Of a stretch of 64,000 nucleotides of DNA, positions 39,101 through 51,700 are shown piece after piece. The notes beneath the pieces were generated by a model. The model had not been told where the DNA came from and made no database searches. It was given only the letters and a program-made list of their open reading frames with translations. Each line of letters starts with the position of its first letter. Positions within the stretch are counted from its first letter, which is position 1. The position numbers were made by a program, and so were the translations under genes. Source of the DNA: Chromobotia macracanthus (taxonomy: Eukaryota > Chordata > Actinopteri > Cypriniformes > Botiidae); NCBI GenBank assembly GCA_036877525.1, contig JAZGTH010000067.1, positions 2,078,001 to 2,142,000 of the forward strand, read 5' to 3'.

Positions 39101-41100
39101 AAGGAGACTTCTAGGCCTTGAAAATGTCCCTTAAAACAACATATTAACTGTTATATTTGTTCCAAAGTTGCCCTAAAATCTAAACTGAAATACTGCTTAT
39201 TAATACATACTGTATACAATAAACCAGCATGTGAATTCTCTAGCGTTTGCCATCATGCATCACATTGCTTTGCGGTATCTAGTGTGTTATTTCTATATTT
39301 GGTTTGTAAAGTCAATCTATAGATTTGTCCACAGACACAGCATCATGTAGTCTGAAAACAATATTAACTTGCTCAATTCAAGACGTGCACAAGCAAACGC
39401 TTCACAAATACAGTTTATTATTATTAAATTGCACAAGGAAGAGCAGCTACACTGAGCAAGCCTCTGATTAATCTCCCAATGGGTCATTTTGCTTGACAAA
39501 ATGATGTTTACTGTTATTGAGGAAAAGATTTTTAAGATGGGATCGTATTCCAGAAAAAGAGCATTTCTGGATTCGTTCTCTGTTTAAATCGTATCACGTT
39601 TAATTTAAGTTTTCACAATAAATATTCAAGTACATCAGTTTAATCTGAGAAGATATCTGTTATAGAAAAGATGCAAAACCATAAATGAAAGTTTGACCCT
39701 CAATGCACCTTCTGTAAGTCTACAGCGCCATCTAATGGTTAAACTGAGCAAACTTCATTGCAAATCTTAATTAAAGGTTCCTTGAACGTTATTGTATGTT
39801 TGCCATTTGGTTGATTCAAGTAACTAATATGACAATTAAAAACAAACGTTCACTAAAGGTTGTTTTGGGTGTTCATTTAATACCCCTAAACAGCTTTAAT
39901 GCACTTTTAAAACTTTCATTCGTCTCATCTGCGTATTTACCTGCAGGAAGAGTAAAGAAAACAACTAACTAAGCAGTTAACGTGGATTTTACACCATAAC
40001 CACAAATAGTTTATAATGGTGAAAAGAGAAAATGAGTTGCGTCCCCAGTAAACATTAATCAATCGTTATATAACGTTTTGTGCAATGTACCATTATGTGA
40101 ACAGTGTTAAGCTCATGGCCATACAAATTAAATAATATATCTAATTATATCATAAACATTAAAATACTTTAAGTTCCACAAACATTATCACTTATATACC
40201 TCAACAGTCCGTTTTATTGATGAGCATCATCTGCAGGGGACTGTAAACTCCATATCCCATGAAGCATGGCAAGATCTTGCGAGATCACAACCACAGCTGA
40301 GGTGTATGAAAAGCTATAATCACAACCAAAACTGCAAATAAGACCCATGTGGCTGTTGAAACTCCAGGAGCTGACCACTGATCCCTGAGACTGAAAAGCC
40401 TGAGACCAGTTCCTCTTACCCAGCAGACTGACACAGAGTCCTGCAGGAAAGATTGTGAGGTCCGGTGAGAATAAAATTCTGCTGTTTGGCACAGAAGTGC
40501 CCATTTGGTTGAAGACAAAGTTATCACTATCTCTACTGTCAGCACCATGCTGGAGTTTCAGTAGGAGAAACTGGAAAGCCTGTTTCTATCAAGAGCAACA
40601 TGGATGGAGCCAAACTTATGAGAGGTGCTTGTACGAGCCTGCCAAAGAATTGTTTAAAGCAGTTAATACTTTGTTCCAAAGAATAAATGGTTATTCTGAA
40701 GTGGTCCGGACTTACAATTAAGATTTTGTGGTGTGATACAAACAGCAGGTAATTTAATCTCATCAGATACTGGAGCAAATTTGAAATGTAGAAGTTTTTT
40801 CCCCAACCAAAATGTGTAAAGTTCATACTGACATGCCCAAAGAGACTCAAAACCATAACTGTTAATATGGCATTAGTGTGATGCTGTTCTGAACAGCTAA
40901 TGTTCTTGAATACATTGTAATTCCATAAATTGTGCTAAATTAGTGTTGCCCAAATTATGCATTAAAAATTTAAAGGTGCAACGTGGAGAATCATCATCAG
41001 CCTCTATTTGAGTTTGACAGTCTGGTGTGGATAATCTGAATAATATAACACACTCATCCATTGTTCTAAGAACAATTCTTATAATTGTAATGAAGTAAAA
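36130..41100. other. Intergenic stretch between znf423 and the rspry1 side
   Basis: AT-rich sequence with no recognisable exon, RNA gene or long repeat. A GA-rich patch (about 37826-37920) and short palindromes are present. About 37015-37190 is non-repetitive and could be a regulatory element, but nothing proves this. At 40233-40260 a CTCCATATCCCATGAAGCAT stretch loosely resembles a ZNF143-type site. Confidence 0.6.
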
Positions 41101-41103
41101 GTG

Positions 41104-41360
41104 ATGTATTTGTCAATGTACGGTAACCCATATTGAAATGTGACCTGCATTTAACCCATCCAGTGAGGGCGAACACACACTGCAAGCCGTGAGCGCACAC
41201 AGAACTGGAGCGCACAACTGGGGCAGTGGGAAGCTATCACTGCAGCCTGGGGGAAAGGTGTCTTGCTCAGGGGCACCCCAGTTGTTTCCTGCCAGTGGTG
41301 GGAATTAAACCTGCGACCTTTGGTTTACAAGTCCAACTCTGTAACCATTAGGCCACAACA
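41104..41360 (-). mobile_element. tRNA-derived SINE
   Basis: On the minus strand the head TGGCCTAATGG (41346-41356, A-box) and GGTTTAATTCC (41301-41311, B-box) fit an internal RNA polymerase III promoter with about 34 bp spacing. The body contains GGGGTGCCCCTGAGCAAGAC, typical of fish SINEs, and ends near a TGACAAATACATCAC tail. Not a functional tRNA gene: the acceptor stem is not closed. Confidence 0.8.
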
Positions 41361-41747
41361 TCCTTAAGATTAATGCATGCCATTAAAACATTTGCATATT
41401 TATTCTAATATAAAACCATATACATTTCAACATCATAAACAAAAAAGATAAATTCCTAAAAAATAACTAAATACTAAAGTACCAAAGTCCAAAATTCATC
41501 AAGTGTCTAACATGACTGTGCTGGCCTGTGATTTTATCAGCTGTCCTGAGTGAATTAAGGTATCAGATGTTGCGGGGGCATGAGCCTAAACCTGGTCAAA
41601 CAAGAGGGAGAAAATCACCAGAAATTCAGATCATTACTAAATGAACTTCTCTTTCTCTAAACATCATCAGTCATTACAAACAGACCTGCTGGTGCTCCTA
41701 TGTGAAGGGTTCTGAGTGAAGGTGGTGGAGCTCTTGGACCACGTGGG

Positions 41748-43077
41748 TCATTCTGTGGTGGGGGTCCATGAATCAGCGCCGAGCCTCACAGTGAATGAGA
41801 CGCTGAATGCTGCAATGGCCTGCAAGTGGAGTGGAAACCACAAGATGGATGTCAAGCAGACAACCGTGTGTGGGAGACTGTAGAAGAGGCTGTGGTGTGT
41901 CAGGACCATGAGGGTTTGGTGGCTGGGGACTAAACGAGGGACCATGTGAGGGTGCAGGAGCATGCGAGGGTGCAGGAGCATGCGGTGGCAGCTTGTCTTG
42001 GGATATGAGCCTGGAAACCAAGGAAAGATTGTAGAAAGTGATTAAAGCAGTACATTTTAGTGTGCTGTGTCTCATTCTGAGCTGCCCAAAACAAACCTTG
42101 TGATGCCATGTGATGGCCTGGAGGTGCATCTCCTCAGCCTGAGGGTGGGTTTGTCCGCTCTCTTGGTGGTCCAGATCCAGCAGGTAGAAGAGGAGGGGCT
42201 TCCTAATCCCAGGGGCAGAGCGTTTATAACATGGGCCACATCATTATCCAGCTCCTCAGAAGATACTGAAAAAAAGAACAAATTAGCAAAAAAGACAAAC
42301 ATTTAAAGAACATTCACAAAGCACTTTGGATAGTGACAGACCGACAGACCAAGACAAATAATTTTTGAAATGTTCAGTGTGGATCAAAGAGATCTGAAAA
42401 CTTTGCTGTTGAAAAACTTCCATGTAACTGGAGGTAAAGCGGTTTCTCAAGAGACGTGTTCCATTTATTTATACAATTTCTTAACAGGTAGATAAAGGAC
42501 ATCTGATGTGAAATGTTGCAATGATGGATATGATACTGATAATGTCCTGAAATGTGATTTTTTTTAAAATTTATTTATTGATAAATACTGGGAGGATTTG
42601 TATTCTGTAATAGTATACAGTTTTATACAATTGTATATTCTGTATTGTTCTTGGGGGTTCTGTAACAAAATCAATATACAAAACGTAAAAACAAATTTAA
42701 AAAAATTTTGTAAAGTGCACTGAATTTGTTACCACATTTGCCATCATTAAATTATACACGCATATATAAAGATCAATACAGTAAATTAGTCTTACAATTC
42801 TAAAACAATGAGAATGTAACTACACTGTAGTGTGTTCAGCTTGCAGATGATCCTGGTGATTCTGAAGGTACTCCGCCAGCGTGCTGAGCTCCTCTGGGTA
42901 CAGGTGCAAACCTTCAGCCAGGAGAAAGAGCAGGTGGCACGTGGAGGAGTGCTCCAGGTAATCCTCCGTCAGCTCAGCCACCCTCCACAGGGTTCGTCTC
43001 CCACCACGAGCCGCTCACATGCCCAAACCCCAGCAACACAAACTCCATGGCCTGTTCTCTGGGCATGTTTCTATGAG
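41748..43077 (-). pseudogene. Unrecognised minus-strand gene or decayed gene: three open blocks with splice-like borders
   Basis: Three blocks lie in order on the minus strand. Block 1 (42820-43077) follows a CCTCTCTGCAG acceptor; it reads H-R-N-M-P-R-E-Q-A-M-E-F-V-L-L-G-F in one frame and, after an apparent one-frame shift, L-W-R-V-A-E-L-T-E-D-Y-L-E-H-S and E-G-L-H-L-Y-P-E-E-L in another, ending at TAG. Block 2 (42097-42265) follows TTTTTTTCAG and ends AAG before GTTTG; its start (SSEELDNDVAHVINALP) and its end (LLFYLLDLDHQES, then EEMHLQAITWHHK) are in different frames. Block 3 (41748-42010) follows TTTCCAG and has a His/Pro-rich start and a TGA after LGADSWTPTTE in one frame. The amino-acid character is protein-like but each block needs a frame change. 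I match no family. It lies 2.5 kb beyond the 3' end of rspry1. Confidence 0.35.
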
Positions 43078-45606
43078 CTGCAGAGAGGCAGCAGAAGGGT
43101 CAGCCAGAGGACGGGAGGGGTCACATATGGCACTCAGTCAGAGTCGCTGCAGTCTAACTTATCAGCACCATACTGTAGTCTACCAACCATTTACAGTGAC
43201 ATTCAGGGATAACACGTTTGGACAGATTCATCAGGTTTTACAGAGAAGGCCTATATATAGAACTTTATATAGGACACAAATGATTTTATATAGGATATAA
43301 AGAGTTTAAACCATTTTAGACAACCTATTTTACTGTGTGTAATATGACTGACATGTTTCTCATGAGCATGTTTCTCTTAAATGTTAAACTTGAGAATGTT
43401 TGAAAGTAGCTTAATGATTGAAAATAGTTCTTTTGATAACATTTTAAACATTAATCACACTTTCAGCTATTCTTCTGATCATCAAGTTACAATTACCTCT
43501 CAGATTCCTGGTGATCTTCTGTTCTTTTCTCCCTCATGGGATAAGGTGATCTTCAGAAAGAGTGCAAAGGTTCAGCCCACTGTGAAAATCCACATGAATG
43601 TGATAAAAAACATTGGTCTAGGATGATTAAACTGTGATACTTTAGCTTTAGTGTCTGAGAACTAGCCAGACAGCATGATAGGCATGATGTTTAAGTTGTC
43701 TTTAAAGACAGAATAGGCAATTTCAACTAGCTTTGAAAGCATAAATCCCACTCTCCCTTCTGAGCGCTCTTCTAAGCCACGCCTCCTCCAAAACACATGA
43801 ACACAGTATGCAAAACACAATGTTTGACAGGCAGGTAGAACATCCTATCATTGCATTTAGACTGTACAAAATGATTGGATGAACATTTTATGGTCCTGCG
43901 CCTTCCACAGAAGACACATATCTATTTTTATAGACCATTTAGTGATTGCTATCAGGATGTGAAGACACTTTCAGTCTGCATAACAAGCAGAAGTACATGT
44001 ACAGGTCACACACACCAAACCCCCTTGTTAACCAAAGACCACTTCAGATATGAATTTTTTCCATATTTACATTAATAAAATCAGTACTTTTCATGATATT
44101 TAGTTCCAATGCCTGTCAAATTATTGCTACGAGACAAAAACTTTAAACAAGAGCCAACCCACCTGCGTAACCCATCTGCGACTTTAATAAACATGCAAAC
44201 CTTCTCATATGTTTATCATATATGTTAAATCAATGTTTTAAATGCAAGATAATACTGATGAATGAAAGGCTGCTGACTCTAGGCGACTGAAGCCTGCAGC
44301 ACCTCCTAGTGGTGGGCATACAAGTGACGACAAGCATGACGTCATTACGTAGCCTGCTCGAGGGGCACGTACCTTAATTATACTGTGATAGTCTAGTAAG
44401 CTCTTATTCATAAGGGGAGAGTATCTTTAAAGCTAACTTATTAACAAACATCTTAGTGTAAAATAACAGACATGGTATGGAATAACAATGAATTATGGTA
44501 TGAATTATGATGCATAAAACACTTAGTAGTTTAGCTTTAACAGTTACGCTTTTGTTTTTATCTTCCAGAAATGTTGCAAAATAAATACAGTACAATCAGT
44601 AATGGCAGCTGTAACATTTCTGTGCAGAAAATGAAACATTTCTGTTTCATCTATGAAATTTATTACAAACATTACAATTCAGGAAAAGAAATATTCTTAA
44701 ATCAAATCATACTTTCACATCTTTGGGAGCTCTGGAGATTTCAGTCTCTCTGTAACTGCTGCAGAACGTTCACATTTAGCCTCAGCAGCATTAGGACACT
44801 GATATGTGTATAATCCGTGGGAGGAAACATATTAAATTCTTCCCCAAACATCACCTATGGGTTTTCACAAGTGTCTTCAATCTGGTGACACACCATTTGC
44901 ATTTGACGTCATCAGTCGCTCGATCCCGTCCTTTCACCAAATGTAATTTGGCTTCATTTGTTTCTGAATGGGCTTTGTATCATACATCAATATAAAATAA
45001 TATTATTTTCATTCATTAAGACGTTTGCTATCAGAATGTGGGTCAATCAACCCAGAACAGATTCAAGTAAAATAAAGTCTGAAAGAGGAATAATGGGTTT
45101 CTGAGACAGCATGAAACATTCAAAGGAAACTGTGTGGAGAAGAAACTGTTTGTTTCCTGCTATGACTTAAACCTGGAATAAAAATCAGAAGTCACATATT
45201 GATTTTAGAACATCAGAACAGAGACACATACTGTAGTAGACCCTGATCAGAGCTTGAGGTGAAAGACTCAACAGATCAGCATTTTATGGATATATTTGTC
45301 TCATATAATGTCTCCTGAAAATAGTGCTTACAAATTTTTATAAAAACCTTTAAACGTCCCACTTTCCTCACTAGCCCTCATTGCCTCTGTGACTAAGGCC
45401 AACCTTGGAGTGCAACAGTGTAGAGTTTTCGCTCTCTTTCTTTTCCTCCAGTTTCATGGAGGGTCTGACCTGACTGTCCTCAGAAAGGATGAAAGGTCCA
45501 AGCTGCACTGTCCAATCCTGGCCAGCCTGATCTCTCAGGCAGAAGCCATTGGACAGGATGGAAATTTGAAGGGGAAAGTCCACATCCAGGTTCGATGTAG
45601 CTGATG
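43078..45606. other. 3' flank of rspry1
   Basis: AT-rich, probably containing the rspry1 3' UTR at its right end. Holds a second copy of the dispersed repeat (about 43690-43835). I see no supported coding exon; the small open frames lack family features. Confidence 0.55.
43690..43835. mobile_element. Dispersed repeat, copy 2 (paired with 14090-14175)
   Basis: Carries the same ordered words as copy 1: AGCCACGCCTCCT, CAAAACACATGAACA, TTTGACAGGCAGGT. The similarity starts upstream in the GCTTTGAAAGCATAAATCCC region. Confidence 0.7.
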
Positions 45607-45703
45607 TCAGGACACATGAGAAATGAGTCTGACTCGTGTCTGAATGTCCTGACGACACAGCGGGCATGTTTCCAGCTGTAAGGCACACTCCATACAAATC
45701 CCA
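45607..45703 (-). CDS. rspry1: rspry1 coding exon 14 (residues 548-579, RING part 2 and stop)
   Basis: Encodes SGICMECALQLETCPLCRQD through RLISHVS and TGA. Supplies ligands C551, C554, C561 and C564, completing a C3HC4 RING. Acceptor CACCTGCAG. Confidence 0.96.
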
Positions 45704-48700
45704 CTGCAGGTGTGACACACAGAAACACACGGCTGAAACAAGGACACCATCAGAACAGTTCAGCACAAATAAACTGGTGATATAATCAATTGTTGTTAGG
45801 CTGTTCCAGGTGATTGTTTGATGGTCGCTTATTGGTCCACACCAACCCACCCCTCCATGATATCTATCTTTATGATATTCTGGTCCAAAGATACAGCTCA
45901 GGTGCTGTTTTCAACACGTGGGATTTCTATCTGGTGTAAGGTGAGGTTCACCAGGTAAGGTTGAGAAATAATTCAGGTGAACCTGTAGCTCAATTGGCAG
46001 AGCATTGTGTTTGCAATAATCAAAATTTCTATATGTCTTCTATATTCTATGTGTTGTTGTACAATTCAACAAAGCATGAATTCAGTAGCACAATCTATCT
46101 GAGCATCTTAATCACGTCCTGTTACCTATAACCCACTGGTGTAGACACTCATTCTATAGGCAGATCTTTGTACCTGTGCAAACAGGGTCTCAGTTCAGTG
46201 TCTGCCATCTGGTCACAACAGAGGGTGCAGCAGTTGTCTCTGATGTTGACCTGTTTAAGCAAAGCCAGGCGCCTGTGCCTGCAACAAAAGAGATTGAGAA
46301 ATTGTGCGCGCGGTCTTCTGTGATCATACATGTACTTTACGTGTCATACAAAGCAAATCCATTATTTCTATCCACTAATCAGTCACTGATGCTTCGTCTT
46401 GCGTTCAAAACTGGAGCAAACCTGGGCAGAATGATTTTCTCGTCTGACGCGAGCAAGGCAAACTCGTTAAACGTGCTGAATTTGGCAGAGGGGGGATGGC
46501 GGAAGGGTTTGGCACCAAAGTTGAACTCACACTGTTGGTAGGACATAAAACTGGCCGCAGCAAAGAAGCCAGACCTGACGGAGGAGAGCAAGCTGGTGAA
46601 GGAGCTCCATGAGCACTTGTTGTGGAGGAGAAGCACAAGCACTTACGTGGCAGAAGAGAACACCTGCTTCTCAGGAGGCAGCTGGTGTCCGTTCAGATAG
46701 AAGATCATCTGCTTCTTGCTGAGGTCCAGCAGGAAACCTATGGCATCACCTATAAAACCCAAAGTACGATGATCCCAAAACTGCAGAAGACTTTTCACAA
46801 ATTATGAAATGTGTTGTGGGTGATCATCATGTCATTAAAGAACGTGACTGTGGAACAGGAAGCTGTGTGCAAACCTTCCTTCCAGCAGGGGTGGGAGTGA
46901 GGTTTACTGCGAGCGTTGTACCAGATCAGCTGCCTGCAGCCATCATACGCGCATGAGTATTCATCATCTCCAATCCCATAACCCTCCTGGACACACACAC
47001 ACATTTTTTAGAGAATAAAACTGCTGTTCATCTTCACTCTGCAAACAGTTACACATAAGCAGAAACACACATGATTGAAAAACTTGCTGTCTTTGGTTGC
47101 CCAGCCGATCTGCATGACACCAGAGGTGATGACTGTGACCTCATAGAACCAAACACCTGAATCCACACAGAACGTGCAGCGGACGCTCTCGAAGGACGAC
47201 GTGTCACAGCGTGCCTGAGGAACGAGACACTGATCACGTCAGACTGAAGTTTTATTCACTGCAAATAAACAACTAAATTACATTAACACAGTACAACAAT
47301 TTCAGTCAAAATTTATGATTTTTGTTTAAAATACTGAACAACATTTTCATTTGAAAAGCTGTGTTAAGAAAGAAGATGCATTGTGTAAAAACATGTAGCG
47401 CTAAAGTACATTAAAAGACCAAGAGTATGACATATCAGAGACGTGGTAACAGTGAGACAAGTGCCACTGTTCTTGAAAAGCGTCCAGTGCGATACAGGAA
47501 CATGGCTGCTGCAGGGTTTGCCTTTATGTGCTTTTGTCTTCCAAGTTTTGTTGCTACAAAGTTGGAAGTGTATAATTCTTTACAGCACTTGGGTACCAAA
47601 CTGAGCACTACATATAACACAGACAAACACTGTTTTATTGAAGTAAGTATTCACTTGGTACAAGTTCTTTTGAAATCCCTTTTTCTCTACAGGACATGTG
47701 ACTTAGTGAAGAGTTGGAAAAATTCTGTGCACGCTTGGTCTAAGAATAGCAGCGATATGTGAACTGTTTACTGAAGTGTGAAAAAATGTTTTGTTTATAT
47801 TTTGTTCTGCAGTGTGTCCTCCTAGAAGTGAAGTCAGCTCTCTGAATCATCTGCTGGCCCACACAGAATCTGCACCCACAGAATTCAGCAAAGCACTTCT
47901 CAGATTTCCAGGATCCAAACAGCCATCATTCACTAAACTACACACATCCCGTACGTCCTGTGTGCACGGTCACGCACAGAATTCCAGACTATACCTCAGA
48001 AAAGTGGACATGGTGTGCAGATTATGAGTTTAACAAGTAGTCAGTGAGCAGAACTGGTTAGTCTCTTACCTCTAGTCCACTAGGAGAGATCTTGAGGTAC
48101 TTGCTGACATCATTACTGTTCAGCATGGCATTGATATTGCTCAAGTTGACCTTCTCATAGGTGAACTGACGGCCCTCTTTAATGACTGCAGTGTGACCAG
48201 ACATAAAATTCTCAATAAGACACATTGAGACACAAAAATTTAAAAGTCAGCTATGAAATAAACAAACTTTTGATGAAACGTTGATTGTTCAGGCTAATTG
48301 TCAACTTTAACAACTTTTGTGTTTTTTTATTTACTTAAAAACATGAAGTGCACCTAATACAAACAAATTCCTAATAAAAAAGTTCCAAATTTAAGGAAAA
48401 GTTGTGCTTGTTGATGCTTGACAGGTGTCTGTCCCTTTAAAAAACCCCAGTGACATCTACAAAACAACAGAGAGCTGCGTGATTTATTTAAATAGACCCA
48501 CACCACTATCAAGGTTACTCACAGAGGTTATCAAGACTCCACTGAGCGCAGAAGCCGACCTGACGCTTCAGGTAGTCCGGATGATCAGCCCAGCATTCCA
48601 GAACAGACAGATGATCACTGATACATGATTCTGATACTGTTAGCTTGTTCTCACCTGAAACAAAAACAAGCTTTCATTCAAAAACATTTTTCTTTTCAGT

Positions 48701-51700
48701 TTAACATTGTGCAAAAACTCCAGAGAGAGCATTTAAAGACTAAAAAACATACTGGTCTGAGAGAATTTCTCCAAAGCAATGAGAGCAAACAGCATGACCG
48801 TGGGATGGGCTTTGAAGCTCTGGAACCAATAAGAACACACCTGTGATGATAACGGCAGCGTAACAAAAACTTTATAAGCAAAACTACAACTTAAGTGAAA
48901 GCTGATCATTATAATGTAAAACAAGACAGACCAGCTAGGCTATAAAGAGGCCTTCAATTCATTTTCATGTTTTTGCACCAAAATCACAATTTAGGCAACC
49001 ATAAGATAACCCATTATGGGATCCAGGTTTCGTAAATATTTTGGGTTTAGGTAGCACAGTTTGTGTAGTGAAGTTAGTTAGTGCGGAGGGTAAAGCAAGC
49101 AGTGTGTAATGCTCTCACCAAACTCTCAAGCAAGTATTCCAGAGTTCCAGTGCTGAGGAGCGCGATGCTTGCTGGACCTGTAGCCGGAGAAGAACTCAAA
49201 TGAAGCACTTTAGACTCAAACAAATGATTCATTTGGACTTTGACCTCAAAGAAAGCAGCATGTATCTTCAGACTCAGAGAAATGGACTGGAGATGTGTCA
49301 GGTGAACTCTGTGTGTTTGTGTGCTGCAGGATCAGCAGAGCTGTCAGATTGCAGGACTCTCAGAGAGACTGCTGCACACTGGGGCATGACGGGCCTACAG
49401 CTCGCATTGTGCAAGCTCAGCTCTTCAGTGTCAGAGTCAGCAATCGCAACCAAAAGCAAAAACAAGGTGCATTTGAAAGCTGGTGTTTTTTTGGGCAGTT
49501 TTATAAGGACATTCTCCTTTAATTAACTGGACACTTTTGTCACCAATTCAGTTTTGCAGTTTCGTGCTCCTCACCAGCCAGTTTCTCAGCCAGGCAGCCC
49601 AGCACTGCTGTGATGTTGCGGTGTCTGGCAGGGATGAGCGCCTGACGCGCCACAACAGCACTCAGATCCAACATGTCCGCCAACTTCTGCAGAGCGTCCT
49701 GAGAACACACACATGAACCAATCAACACTTCATTCATACTAGAAAACAAGGGAGGCTCATATACTGCTCTTATGTCAAATGCAAAATATCCAAATGTCTC
49801 TGCTTAGTTATGTTTGGGAACACATTCATTATCTAAACCCACCACTAACAGAATATTTAGGTACATTTGTGAGGACATCTTAGCTACTTTCTGAACAGCC
49901 AAAGTAGCAATTTCTGCTAAATAAAAAGTGTGTTTCTTAATTACTGGGCATTTGCAAATCAGGATAGGTGCCTTTTAGCCATCCAATGGGAGAACGTTTT
50001 TGGGAATTGCCCACTCAATTTTTTCAAATCAGGCTGAGACATTGGAAATTGCCCAATAATTGAGAACCACCCACATTTTGTGGTTCTCAAAAACCCTAGT
50101 CTTGAACAGCCAGTGACAGTATTCTAGAAATTTACCAGTAAAAGTCTTAATGTGTTGTGTTTATCTGAGTGTTAATCTGTCTGCAATTATAAACACAAAC
50201 TCATATTTAAAGTGCTAACATGAACAGAGGTGCATTAACATCCATAATGGAGAATGTGATGCTGTGTGTTTGTGAAGTCACTTTGGTGGGCAGAGGGCAC
50301 TCATCCAGCAGCAGCGTTATCACAGCCGGTCCCAGTGGATCATTCAGAGGAATGACTCGAATTAAAGACTGCACCACCTCCAACCAGCCGTCATCTGCAG
50401 TGACAAAACACAGAAACACAAGATCAGTTTCATTGGTGAGACGTGTTTATTATAGAAAACAGCCATTCAATGATTCAAAGCACTCAGACACTGACAATTA
50501 TTAGTTAACTGATAGAGGTTTTACAACAGCCAGTACAGACATCTTGAGAATGATTATACTAATAGAATGCCAATATTATATACACAGTGTGACACACAGC
50601 AATGTGTTATACAACACATTTCTTAAAGTACACGTTTACTTTAAGAAATGTGATTTACTTTAAGATGTGATTAAATGTAACATGATGAACCGCTGTTTTT
50701 CTGAAGCCTCCTCAGAATTGAGATACAGCACAGAAACACTGCAGAAACCGCTCTGATCTTCTCTTCAGCGGTTCTGATGGAAGTCCTTGGAGCAGTGTTT
50801 GCACCCGTTTACTCCAGCATGAAACTCTTGAAACCACCTGACACCACACAGTCTCAAAGCACAACACACAGGCTCAGCTCAGAGCAACAGATGCATGTAT
50901 AAATAAAATCAAACAGTCGCACAGGCTCTTGCAAAAGCACAGAGAGAGGCCGGTCGGCGACCCACGTGTGACCTTGCTAAATTTTGACCCCTGATCCGAG
51001 CGGACTGCATACACACCTTATCAACCCCCAAGACCACAGCAGAACGCTTCGGTGCATCACAAGTAACATATAGCCACAAAGACAAATAAAAAAAAACTTA
51101 GCAAGCACATATAGTATGCACTCAGACAGCAGCACACTGTAAACCCAGCTAGCAGAGGGCAGCTCACATTTATATACACACTAAAAACACAAAGTCAGAC
51201 AGTGTGTGTTTCAGCAATTACGAGCCTCTGAATGACTTTAAAGTCCACAGCCGAGCTGCGACTCACAACCTTCAACCACAGCAGCAGAACTGAACATCCT
51301 AATGAATGTTAACCAAGTTAATCAGGAGCCAGGGGTGACAACCAGATGCACTTGCTTCTCCAATGGAAATAAACAAGTTGACCCCCATGTAAACTGTGAC
51401 TGACTTTACTCACCCGTCTCGGCCATCTCATGCAGCGTGATCATGGAGTACGGCGGCTCTTGGTCACTGCAACACAAAGAACCAAATGCCCTTAATGGTG
51501 ATGCAAAGAAGAGCAACCAATAAACAAGTGTTTGCCTCTGTGTCTTTTGCCCTGACTGTGTGTGTGTGGGTTTACTTAACCATATATAAGGGATAAATGT
51601 GTAACCAAAAGTCAGCAGAACCTGACAAATCTGAGCCAAACATCTATTTGGGGACTTCCTCATTTGTAAAAACTATAAAAATGTAGTAAAAAGTATTTTA

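Noticed and set aside
41280..41360. Possible tRNA gene
   Set aside because: A- and B-boxes are present but the acceptor stem does not close and a SINE body follows; better explained as a tRNA-derived SINE.
47427..47762. 111-codon plus frame inside rspry1 intron 8
   Set aside because: Antisense to a well-supported gene, with no recognisable domain and no supporting splice or promoter signal.
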